Origin: Ascaris suum
Lineage: Eukaryota > Nematoda > Chromadorea > Rhabditida > Ascarididae
Reading direction: 5' to 3'
DNA length: 64,000 nt
Assembly: GCA_013433145.1 (NCBI GenBank)
Contig: CM024189.1
Location: 6,874,001 to 6,938,000, forward strand
Shown here: piece by piece, positions 1 to 25,100 of the stretch
Numbering within the stretch: the first letter of the stretch is position 1
Layout: each line of letters starts with the position of its first letter
Made by a program: the position numbers and the translations under genes
Notes under the pieces: generated by a model
What the model was told of the DNA's origin: nothing
Databases searched by the model: none
The model's input: the letters and a program-made list of their open reading frames with translations, nothing else

Positions 1-799
1 CGCTGTGAATTTTATAAACCCGGCTGGTTTCATATTAATTCAATATATGAACAAAATCAACTGCCCCCTTCCCCTTCTCGTTCATTTATGTTAAATTATA
101 TTAAAACCATGGCACCACATTCGTGGCTAGCACTCGAGCCGCACACCTCCAAGCCATAGATTTTGAGCATGGTCACTTGCGCCGTTGGGTATTTATGCGC
201 ACACAAAGATGGAACCGTTTTTATATGCGGGTGGTTGTACTAATGCACTTCATAGCCGCACAAACGATGATGTTGTGCTTTCGCGAACAGACAGTTCCGC
301 CATGTGTTTTTTGTATTTTGTGAACGATGTTATTGTTAGTGCCGTTTTCTTACGAAGAGGTAGGGCGCCTTCTAGTCGCACTCATTGCTATCTTCAGCAT
401 AAATCTTCGAAGCGATACTTTTATAGAAAGAATGGCGAGGAACAAACAAAATGACAGCATTTGAAACGCATTAAAGATTGCTGCGGAGCATGTAAAAATG
501 GGCGAAAAGTTGTGGAAAACGCTATATTTTTTCTACAACAATAAGGCGTTCTTTAAATACATGAACAGTGAAATCAGGTGCCGTTGTTATAACAGCATCA
601 TTACGAATGACAACGGTCGATCCATTTGTGACGATTACGCAAGTCGAAGTTGCTTGGCTCATTCTTTGGACTAGTTTTCAGAATGGTTAATAGCATCCTG
701 CCTACTTTTTAACGCTCATATGCGACGTCAAATAGGTAATATAAGAGCGGACTTAGGTGTAGTCATAAAAATCCATTAGACATCAGAGGCTATACCTTC
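1..799. other. No gene seen
   Basis: AT-rich sequence with only short chance reading frames. It may hold the decayed 5' part of the LINE relic that becomes recognisable at about 800, or intron of the gene whose last exon is at 4961. I see no splice-flanked coding segment. Confidence 0.4.
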
Positions 800-1860
800 G
801 TGTTTCCACAAGGAAGCAGCGGCAGTTCTATGGTACGTGTTTTGCAGCTTTGTAGTAGGGAATTTTCCAGACACTTGGAAAACTCCAACGATGGCACCAC
901 TGTAGAAAAGCCTCCCTTAAACGTTGTTTTGAATTATCACCCCCTTAAGGCTTGCATAGTCATTTTGAAAGTGCGCAAAGTCGCTATGAAAAGGTCAATT
1001 TTGAGTCATCTTAGCTTCTCGAGCACTGTCAGTAATAACCAACATGGTTCTTTTACAAGAAAGTCTCTTCCCATGCAAAGTTATTGCTATGTCACTTTTA
1101 ATGACTTTTTCAAAACAGTTTTGAGCGGTGATCCTTACTGAACGATTGCAGAAATTGAACGCTTTTGGAAGAGATGGTGCTATCGTAGTCTTATCGAGAA
1201 GTTTTTTTTGTGAGCGGAATTTCAGCGTGAACATCGATATTGCCCCTCCTCATTTTATGCTGTCATAAGTAGGATACCACAAGGCAGCATCCTTTAGCAA
1301 CTGCTGTTCCTCTTTTTATGTGCAACTGACTTCCTACAGGAATTAATAAATTACTGCAAACTATGGCATTAAAGCAAAGATATATGGAGCTATTGTTGGG
1401 CTCAAGTTTGATTGCTCTTTCAAAATTTCCTTCCATTGGAAACATGGTCACAGTTTCGTCAAATTGATATATCCATCGAGAAGTGCTTCATTTTGCATGC
1501 GAAATTTTTTGATTGGGTTGCTTCTTGCGTTTACATAGTCTAGAACTTCTTGCTAAGGACATGATGTAAAATATTGGTGTTTGGCTGAGCGCCGACCTCA
1601 GCCGGCATAGTCACTGTGTTGAAGTATCGCGGAGGGCTATTCAAATTGCGAATTTCATTGTTCGTACGTTGCATTACTGCGGTTGTCAGAAAGCTTTCTT
1701 TGCTTAATGTCATCCACTTCTGGAATATTGTCCCCAATTTTGGTCGCTGCCTATCGAAGTTAGTTCGAAGTCCGCCGCCTTCGTGGAGGTAACTGAAAAA
1801 GTGCAACGGCGCTTCACTAATGTGACTTTTAAAAAAAGGCTTTATGGACCATTTCAGTTA
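800..1860 (+). pseudogene. Degenerate non-LTR (LINE) reverse transcriptase relic
   Basis: Reading the + strand across frames recovers the order of blocks of a Jockey/CR1-type non-LTR reverse transcriptase. About 890-1100 resembles the 'yrPisl..HL..n.l.s.nQHGF' block (NNQHGSF near 1035). At 1149-1234 is a QKLNAFGRDGAI-type segment, then frame-shifted SFFCERNFSV. At 1271-1294 is RIPQGSIL, the usual 'G-[IV]-P-Q-G-S-[VI]-L' motif, followed at once by a stop. At 1576-1670 is GVWLSADLSRHSHC.EVSRRA, the thumb-side 'LGVxls.dLsws.H' block. Stops and frameshifts lie between the blocks and the YxDD box is not intact, so this is a dead copy. The nearest clade within Jockey/CR1 cannot be fixed by eye. It lies upstream of the proline-rich exon, in the same orientation. 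Confidence 0.75.
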
Positions 1861-4800
1861 TGAGTATTTAAAGGTTATGGACCAGTTATGAGCGATAGCC
1901 TGGTATTTTTGATCGGAAACTTATCGGGTATCGTAGAACTCAATTCGATCTACATCTGTGATTTAGGAGCATTAAGGATTTCCCCGAAATCTGATTCGAG
2001 AATATTTTTTCCTTTGTAAAATTTACATTGCCATTTGAGGCATCATCCATTTTAAATCGAAAGGAAGATAGCATGTCGAATTAATATATTTAATTCATTT
2101 GCTTTCAACATTGCCCTCATTTAGAATTCATTGCCATATTATGTGGTTATTGCTGCAAATTTATTATATTTCAAGAGGCGCTGGAAGCAATTAGCGGTGA
2201 TTGATGCTTCGAACTATTTTAATGGCGCATATTTTTTTTCCATTTTTTATAAATCTGCAGCCTCTTTGTTCTTCCATTCTTTTCGTTTTTAGATTTTTTT
2301 TTTTTTGTGTGCTTTCTTTACTACGTAATTAATACATTCTATTTTAGTGCTGCATGAGCATTCTTCGAATCCGCATAGCGCATCTCATATTACTCGAAGA
2401 AATATATCAATGAAGAAACGGAGAATTTTTCATGACCATTTCCACAATACAATGAGGACCCTTCTGCTCTAAGACATTACATTATATGCAGCTGTGCTGA
2501 ATTTCGAACACTTCTGCAATTGGGTTTCTCTTAGACGGGTACTCGTTTCACGGGGTTGTTGCGTATGGATGCACTCGTTTATGCTATCATCCGAAGAACC
2601 ACCGCCGATTCAAGGAATCCTGCATACATCCCAGCACATGTGCGCATATCATAACTACATAGTTCTATGCACAGTTACCCTCTGATCCTGGTGGTCTGCC
2701 CGGAGTACATTATCGTGCGTGTACACTTAAGCAATACACGGCTGAATTGCAGATAACTCAAATGCGTACAATGGCTCAGGTGTGTGCGGCTCATTTGTTG
2801 TACAAACACTGTGGCAGTTTCTCGTAATTGGTGCTATCTATACTGACAAAATCCCCGCACAAAAAGGAAGTAAAAGTGTTACAGCACTCTGATTAGGCAA
2901 TCCATGAACGAGTTTTGCTGCACTTTGACACGGTTAAAACTGCCGAATGAATCTTCCGATAGCGCCTTGCAAAATTTTCGCTAAGATTTTCAAAAATTTG
3001 TTCGGATAAGTCGGATGAATTTTGTAGGATGCCAGTGTGGATAGGCATCCTATTAATTGGATCAATCGGGCCGGTTTGATGATGTTCGGCTTGCGTTTTA
3101 AAGTGGCCGCTAAGATAGGGCGCAGAATCTGGATTCTGGGCGCAGAATTTGGATTCCATGAACTCTGATTCTCACAACACTTTAAAGCAATTATTTGCGC
3201 CTGTGCTGTCGTTTTGATGTTTACATGATTTTAGCGCCCTCGAAAACTAAAAACTGATTTACGATTGTTCTTTCACTCCTACAACATCCGCAAGTGGAAA
3301 TTTCTAAGAAATCTAAAGTTGGTAATACGCTCAAACCTCGCTAGTTCTAGAGGAAAAACAAGCGCTCAGACATTGAACAATCGATACCTTTGAATTGCTC
3401 CAGATTTTGCTTATCGTAGCGCATTTAGTGGAAGTTCTGCGTAACTGTGACAAACTTTCTGGATCACATTTCAGTATGCTGTTACGTTATACCTTACAGT
3501 AAATTATGGATATGCTGTTACGTTATACCTTACAGTAAATTATGGACAAGTTATTCCTGCATTCCGTTTTGTTGCAACCTGCATACCGCATGACAGCTAA
3601 AGTTTACTCTATTCCTCCATTGATCAAGCTTTGTGTTTTATTTCACATGTCTCGAAATTGATTGCTTTTGATAGACATATGTCCCGAAATATACACTGTA
3701 TTCATGAAATGAGTTTCTTTCCACGATTTTAAATGCGTGCCATGAGTGTGATTAGTTGACAAACGTTTGGTCCTCTATTCTTCCGTTTCGAACTTCACCA
3801 TGCTAAGCAGCAAGTTTTAATTAGGAAATAAGTTCTAAAACTTGTGCTGGCCGTATAAACATATTTCTTTGTGTGAGGAACATAAGTATGAATTGCACGG
3901 AAAAGAATGCATCGATTTTAAAAAACACACTAACGTAGTCGTGTTCGATTGTGCCGACTACGTTATAATGTTGACATTGAGATGCATAATGCAGAATATC
4001 GTCGCAAATAACGGAGTTTTGAAGAGTCGACAATGGAGAAGGGGTCGACAAAGGTGGCCTTTGGAAGAGATCGCAGAATGAGGTGCGTATTTCAAAACCA
4101 CTAGAATTCGAGGTGCATCTCGACGAAGTGATTGCTGCTAACAAGGTTTTTTTTTCTTAGCATATTTGAATGCTTTCGTCTGAGAGAATTTCGGAGCTTA
4201 CTATTTGTTCATTTGCTCATTTCGCAACAGTTCATTCGACGATTCTCTATTCTCAAAAAATATCTTTGCGTTCAGCAACGTTTCGCGTACAAAAGTTGCC
4301 ATTGAACATCTCTTATATTTATCACAACTCATATCTCATCATTCAAATTCAATTTGCGCATATAGTTTGACAGTGATTTTCGCAATTCTTTTCACGATTT
4401 TCGCTCGTAATTCATCGGCAATGCATATGAAACATCTAAAAATTATACACCTGGTTTGCTGTAATAATTGTCGTCTTATTGTTGAATGGCATCTCTCGGT
4501 TCCCCTATTGAATGAGCGTCAAAAATAAACGAAATAATTATTTGTGTGCCTCTCTAATGTTCGATTTACTTGAATTTCGCCTCAGTCAAGTTTTGGCATT
4601 TTTTTCATATCGTTAAGTTGAATGGAACTTTGCTTAGGCGAAATAGAAGAACGCGTAGAATGTGAACGCTAAGGAAACAGCAGAGCACTTGATGTACTTA
4701 TGAGCAACGGAGCGATTAATGTGATCCGCTTTCCGCCCTTCGCGTATATAAAGAATGCGCATCGATTTTCGGAAATGAAATTTTAACCGGAAGCACTGAA

Positions 4801-4960
4801 AGAGAGAGAGACAGAAAAACAGAGAGGAAAAGTAAATCGTGTTGTTTTGTCAATTCTAGGGAGACTTGAAGAACAAACATCTATAAATTTTGTTTTTGAC
4901 CATAGAAATAACGCCTGAACGTTATGTTTATATAATTCTAAAATCCATAAGGGATTATAG
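1861..4960. other. No gene seen; probable intron or intergenic sequence
   Basis: No coding exon is supported. The stretch contains a perfect 36-bp tandem duplication (3475-3546) and otherwise simple AT-rich sequence. Because 4961 begins with a splice acceptor, at least the right-hand part should be intron of the gene ending at 5176. Confidence 0.5.
3475..3546. repeat. Perfect 36-bp tandem duplication
   Basis: The unit beginning TATGCTGTTACGTTATACCT at 3475-3510 is repeated without a mismatch at 3511-3546. The lack of divergence suggests a recent event or an assembly artefact. Confidence 0.95.
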
Positions 4961-5176
4961 GTCCTGCAACTGGCTCAAATGGACGACACATCACCGCCGC
5001 CCCTACCACCCAAGGCAACGACGCAGTTGCGAATTCCTTGTAATGGTCAAGAACCGTTGCGTAACCAGTCTAACGATTATGTAGCTCCCAACAGATTTCC
5101 GCTTCCATCCGAGTCGACCTACTCGGACGGACTGCAAGAGCCACCTCCTCCGCCCCCGCGCTCGTCCAAAGTATGA
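4961..5176 (+). CDS. C-terminal exon of a proline-rich, SH3-ligand protein (possibly DOCK180/CED-5)
   Basis: An acceptor (GGATTATAG) at 4951-4960 opens a 71-codon reading frame that ends in TGA at 5174-5176. It starts VLQLAQMDDTSPPPLPPK; the PPLPPK part fits the P-x-L-P-x-K consensus bound by Crk-type SH3 domains. It ends in a second proline run, EPPPPPPRSSKV, whose last three residues (Ser-Lys-Val) fit a class I PDZ ligand (S/T-x-hydrophobic). Two proline clusters near the C-terminus, one of Crk-SH3 type, are typical of DOCK180/CED-5 exchange factors, which act with Crk and ELMO on Rac. No DHR domain lies in the window, so that identity is an inference; other SH3 adaptors would also fit. The ATG at 4979 is in frame, but the upstream acceptor and open codons favour an internal splice over a start here. 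Upstream exons must lie before this window or in sequence I could not recognise. Confidence 0.55.
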   Translation, partial: VLQLAQMDDTSPPPLPPKATTQLRIPCNGQEPLRNQSNDYVAPNRFPLPSESTYSDGLQEPPPPPPRSSKV

Positions 5177-18959
<13,783 letters not shown>

Positions 18960-19140
18960 CTAGAAGGGAGGGCGGTCGTTCGCTACGAATGCTGAGGGTC
19001 GTCGCTAGACGCATAACGGCCAAAAGCGTCGACTCGACGTCGCGGCCATTGCACTTGTGCACTAGTGCATTTGCATCAACGCACCGCCACTGCTCTTAGT
19101 TAGCGTGATGCGAACGCGTTGCTCTGCGTCTCTTATATCG
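18960..19140. other. GC-richer, CpG-containing patch of unknown role
   Basis: This stretch has many CG dinucleotides (for example GTCGACTCGACGTCGCGGCC near 19028) in otherwise AT-rich surroundings. It contains no supported exon. A promoter or 5' UTR of an unseen transcript is possible; composition is the only evidence. Confidence 0.3.
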
Positions 19141-22100
19141 TTGCGTTGCGTATCGTTTCTGCGTTTCGTTCGTCGGTTAGATGTGCATATTTGAATTTTT
19201 TTTTTTTTGCTGCGTTTTTCTTGCTTGCACGCTTCGTGCAGAAACATTCGACCGTCTTTTATTGCTCTCTTGCGGCCTTTACTGTGTCTCTTGCTGCAGT
19301 TCTCATCCTTTTTTTTTCCACCAGGTTCCTTTTTTTTTCTTGTAGGCACCGGTGTTTTCTTAGAAACGAAATAAACCTTCACTATGGGATGTAGTGTTAG
19401 AGAGGAGGAACACGTATGGAACTCTTTCCCCTCTATTTGCATAACCATAAATGCATATTGTTCTGTTTATGCTATTTCGTAATAATGTTTTTTTTTTTTT
19501 ACAACAGCTGTTTCATCAGTATTTTTCTATTGTCCGCGAATTAAACTCGCATTAGAAAGGCTTTCCTAGTTGAATGCCAGTTGCATCCTGGAGCATGAGA
19601 GGTCTTTTTTTTGTGTTGTGATGCACGGATACCTGCGGCAGCGCACGTTGCAATTTTTTTTTTTTTTTTTTTATTGCGTGAGGCGGTATAACTCCAACAC
19701 TTTGTCCATTCTCACCTGAAGTCTTTGATTGTCGTTTATTTATGGGAAATTGTTTAACTTTGCCAGTTGTAGATTCTTTATAGAAGTGAGTAACGGGTAA
19801 GGCAAAGGAGGGGAGGTGCATAAATGAGGAAAACGATTTGGTATTTAGTTGATCATATGGCGATAGTTTATCACCTTAACATCAAACCATTAGGTGAATT
19901 GTTTTCAACAATTTCGCAGCTGTAAACAACAGCTAAAATAATTGCTACGCAAATATTCAACAATTATCTATGATCATAAAACTTCGACGAAAGCGTGGAC
20001 TGTAATCTTAGTCGATGACCTTGTGCGGCCAGATTGCTGCACCTTCCAACATGTTGCTGCATGTTTTTTCTTTTTCCGAATTCCTCACCATCTGACATTG
20101 TTCGTTGCCACAACGATCGAGCATTCGAGCCATATTCAGAGTGAATTCATAACTGAATTTTTCCTCTCCAAGATGAATTCTTTTATATCATTTCTGCTTT
20201 TAAAAGTATTCTCGCGAAGAGAAAAATCTAATTTTCACAGTTCATTTTTCTATTAGTACCAAATTACTTTTTTTTGGGATGCGAACCTACCTCGGGAATA
20301 TTTCCATTAATGTGTTATTGTTTGCATAATCTAATTTCCACCCCACACGCTTCCCTAATGTGCTTGGTCACCTCAAGGAAAGCCCTAAAGATGATATGCT
20401 CCTTCTGCCGCCCCACACCTGCTTCTCCAGAAGACCCGTTTCCAACGTCGTTTCGATTTGCACATTAGATGTGTTTAATAGCTGATTAGGAAGTGTTTTG
20501 GTTATCAAAGAATACGATATTCTTGAACGTAGCAAATCTTCAATATTGATTTTTTTTTTGATTCAGTATTTGGTACGTAAAGCATTTTAATTCCAAATTT
20601 ACCATAAAAGAAATGAACAAATTCGTAGATTAACTTTCAAACTGAATTGATACAAGCCTTCTGTTGGCACTGTTATGGTTTGTTAAGGTTAACGAAGCGC
20701 TTAGGTAAATAAATAATCGCATTTAAATCAGTCGATCTTTGATTTAGAGATCCAATCTGCTTTCTCACTAGACTTTCTTTTGTTTGATGACCTACCATTG
20801 TTTGTGGAATGGGTCTTAGGTTTTAGGAGGAGGTAGAAGTGAGGTGTGGTTGAGATTGTTGGATATGATGCTGCTCACAGCTCTCAAGAGCTGTAAGGAA
20901 TTGCGGGTGGATAGTGCGATGGATCCTCAAATTATGGATTCACTAAGTTGTGTGTATTCTTCAATTCTCGAAGAACTCTTTGCTGGTTGGACTTGTGCAA
21001 CGCACTGCTGGCCGTATTCGACTCAGTGACGTGCAGTCGACGGGTTGCTTTCTTTTTTTTTTTCTAATTTTTGAGGAGTTCTGTTCTGTTCAACATTTTT
21101 TCTTTTGCGAATTTGTCGGATGTATTTTCCTCACTTACCTCTTTCTGACAAATAGTATACTACAGACTCAAGCAATATCGCGTGTATGGCAAATTACGGA
21201 TGTAGACTAAGCACGGCCCAAGTAGCAATCACGCCTGGGGCCGGAATCGAATTTAACCAAGGACTAGAAGTAGAGAGAAATATGCAGTACCCTAAGAAGC
21301 TTTCGTGTCGAAGTGTGCAATTCATACTGCTGTCGTAGCTCAAAACCTTTGTCTGATTTGCAACTAGCAAGATCCGTTATTACGTTTTGAAATTGTTTAC
21401 TTTCGAAGATACATAATCAATTGTTGCAGACGATTTTCCTGTTGTTTTCTTAGTCCAGCCGATATACTGCCCTAAAAAGTGTTGGATGTAGATGAAAATG
21501 ATGTTGATATTTCCTTTCCCACTTTCAGCAGTCATTTATTATTTCGTCGCATTCAGATCTCATGTCTGTTCGATTGTTATGATGGGCAATTTTTTTTTTT
21601 CATCAAAATTTGCTGGCGGTCTCATTTGTGGCAATTTGAAGGCGTTACGAATGTCGAGAGTTGACAATATTTTGCATTATGCAGAAAAGTTTTATAGTGG
21701 CTACGTTTGTCGATTAGTAAGTTGGAAAAAGCGTTGAGAATATATAATGATTTTGTTAAGTAGATGCTAATGGAAGCGTTAATCGCTCTATTGTTTGTTG
21801 AGCCTTTTCTGTCTTCTGTAGATTTGCTTTCTCTTTCTTTTAAAAACATTAAAGAAGCGTTCATACATATGCATGTATCTCTTATCGATGATACATCCAT
21901 TTTGAAAATATCTAATGGATGCCAAATGTCTCATAAAAAGATCCCAAATGAAAGCATTTTTATGCGCGGAATTTTTTATTTTTATTTTTTGCTATGAGCA
22001 ACGATTTGTGATTAACAAAAGTGGACTAATTGATGCATTGGCGAACTCAGTGATTTTATGCAATTGTATATTTCGTTTGAGATAGCTTTTTTTTTGTTGT

Positions 22101-25100
22101 GTGAGTTTATTCACGAAAAGAGAAAAGGGTCATTGCGCGAATATAATTTTCAATTTTTTAAAATGCTTTGTAGAAAATTCTAGTTCTTGCATTTTTAGAG
22201 ATTGATGTCGTTTTTATTCCGCTATTAGTATCATCGGTTCGTTTTTATTGAATTTTCCTCCTTTTTTTGCGTTTATCGATATACGTTGATACGTTGTCGG
22301 AATTTTCGACATTTTGCGAAGTGGAAAGAACACTCAAACCTCAATTTTTGCAGTTTTATGATCAGGCGCACAAGGCGTTTCCTGAATTAGCTGCTGCATT
22401 AATGTGAACGATATGTATTTCAATGATAGTTGCCACTTCCTACGCCTTCACTGCATTACATATGTTTCAGTTTGTTTAGCCGTTGTTGTATTGTTTAATA
22501 GTTTCTTGAAGTTGTCGAAAGGTCCCTTCTTCCTTCCAGCCATCCGAATCACTGTGATTTTTCAGTGAGCGTCAATTCTGAACCAGCTATACTTTCATAA
22601 TTATCACGCAGAAAAGCATTCTGTTTCATGCTATGTCATTCATGTGCCATAATTTTCGCGTAGTTTTGTGTACCGTACAGTCTGGCATCCCGAAAAAAGT
22701 GGAAATGGAGTTGAGGAGCACAGCGAATTCCTCCATTCTATGCGATAAAAGCGCCATTGCATAACTAGGTGCCTTATATTTCTCGTGTTTCTTCTTTAAA
22801 GTCTCAGAAATTTCAAGCTGCCATTATACTATTTTGTCCCTCCCTTTCGCAGTGCTGTTGGTTTTTCTGGAGGTGGAGAAATATGAAGCTTTTCCCACTC
22901 CTCTCTTCTCCCGCACCTCTCCTTTCTGTCCCCTCAATCCCCCACATTTCATCCATCCTTTTTCTTCCCTCCTCCCCTTCAATAAAAGCTTGCCAATACG
23001 GTTGTTAGGGAGTATTCGAATGTTGTGCTATTTTTTAACGGCAGCTTTTCCTCAGCGATAATGTTTTGTTATCTCTGAATAAGTCGTATTTTGTAATCGA
23101 TTATGAGGTAGGGAGCAGTGAAGTGGTGAGTTTGCAGCAACGTTGTAACACCGCATAGCCGAGATTGTTGCACTCGTTGTTTAAGGTGGTCGATGATTCG
23201 TGTGAATGACGACAATCATCCGTTCACTCGTACTATTGTTGTCTAAGGTTGCTATTGAGAGAAGGGCGCGGATAACTCTCGGGAAATGGAATTGAACTTG
23301 GCACCTATATACATCAACGCAGCCGAGTTCTTTGAAACAGCTATTTTTTCTTTTATTTAAAAAATTTAAGGCAAGTAAGTGCTCAGTGAAGCTGAGTTGA
23401 TAAGGTTTTTTTTTTCGACAAGCACATTACCATTCGATGATAACGATAGAGGGAGACGAATAGCCCTGTACATCGACGTATTTGCCGTTGATCGCTGCAG
23501 AGACCTGATGAGACGAAGAAAGGTGACTTAGAGCGTACCACCGTCTATCACGGATTTTGTGAGGAATTTTTGAATCAAGGTAGCTAGTGTATCGTCCGAA
23601 CAAAAGAGGAGATCTGCATTCCCCATCCTTCCCGCTCTCCCAATGCCTTCCTGCTCTAAGGCTTACTGTTTGAAGTAGACTAAAATTATGATTTCTGGCG
23701 ACAGAATACCCTAAAGTTTACTTTTCTGATAATTTCATTAGTGCGGCGTTCACGAATGGTTTTTAAGGAAGCGAACATTAGACAGGGCGCGTTTTCTTTG
23801 TCCCCTTGAAACGAGTGGTGCGGAGCCCGAACGAAGCACACAGTCTTATGTTGTTGTGTTGCGGCACGCTTTTGTTGCTTGAGCGCTCTGTTACACTATC
23901 GATTCTGCACAAAGGGCTAAGCTAGCGACATAGATGCATAATGTGCCATCGAGAAGCATTTCCTTCTTGTTTCTTCCTCACTTAGTTCATCCAAATATAA
24001 ATCGATGATGCTATTATATATTCAAGCTTCCTGCACTAAAACTTCAGTTGAAGCCGCAATCTGTTCACGTATTGAAGGCGATAGGCGTATTGATGAATTT
24101 CAACAGAGGACATCGACAATTCTACTCAAGTTCATTAGGTCTTTGAGCACTAGAAGTTGTGCCGCATTTCTCGCATATTTTGCTCCGAAAACTTCGAAAT
24201 AGTACCTTCATCAAAACACTTTCTTGGCGAATTTCGGTTCAAGCGAGGCGGCCGCGCGTAACATCGCAACGATTGCGGTGGTTTCTTGACAGACTTACCA
24301 AAAATTTCTTTTACGTTTATGATGAGCAGTTGACTTATTGTGAAGCACACTATTTTTCGTTCTGCCAAAGAGAATATATTTTATGACTGCAAGAACAACG
24401 TTCGTATTGATGCTTCGATCTTTTGAATGCCCGATTTGCGATTCGTTATTTTGTTCGAATTTGCGCGAGTTGGATGTAGTAAATAACTTGCAATGGTCCT
24501 CTCGGTGATTGTTATATATGCGTTGGTGGGCACTGCACTTCCGCTGGTTTAACGAGCACAAAGCTTATTTTAGAATTGTGCAACTAAAGCCAAGCGAACG
24601 CGTTATTTGTGCCACGAAAAATTACGAGGCTTTGCAAGCCAGCAGGGAGAGTCTCCCATTGTTTTGCCTACTCATGCTTCAACAGTTATGTTCAGATGTT
24701 ATGCATAGATTTCTACGCGTTTATATCAGTTCCATTTTTGTGTATTTCCCCATACAAAGAGGGTCTGTGTACCATATTTCAGGCAGTGTGAAAGCACAGA
24801 AATTTAAATTATATGTAACATGGCTTAAGGCCTCATAAGTGATCTATCTTTCCTAAAATTTTAAAGAGTGGGTTTATTTTTGGAGGAAATGTGGGATTTG
24901 ATTCTAAGACTAGACAGATTTGTTAAGAGAGATAAGGCTTAGAGGAAACAGCAACTGTTGCGGAATTTCGCAGAGATATTATTGTTTGAATTGTGGTTGC
25001 CGATAAGGAAAATTCTAAGCTTGCTGTAGTACTTTATTTGCTCTTGTGATAAATACCTATGAATGTAAACAGCCGATGAAGTTCACTAAGTTTACAAAGC

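Noticed and set aside
19062..19448. 128-codon Lys/Arg-rich minus frame
   Set aside because: Its charge comes from T-runs on the other strand; low-complexity translation, not a gene.
20844..21029. 61-codon + frame resembling a helical protein
   Set aside because: No donor or plausible acceptor in phase and no recognised motif.
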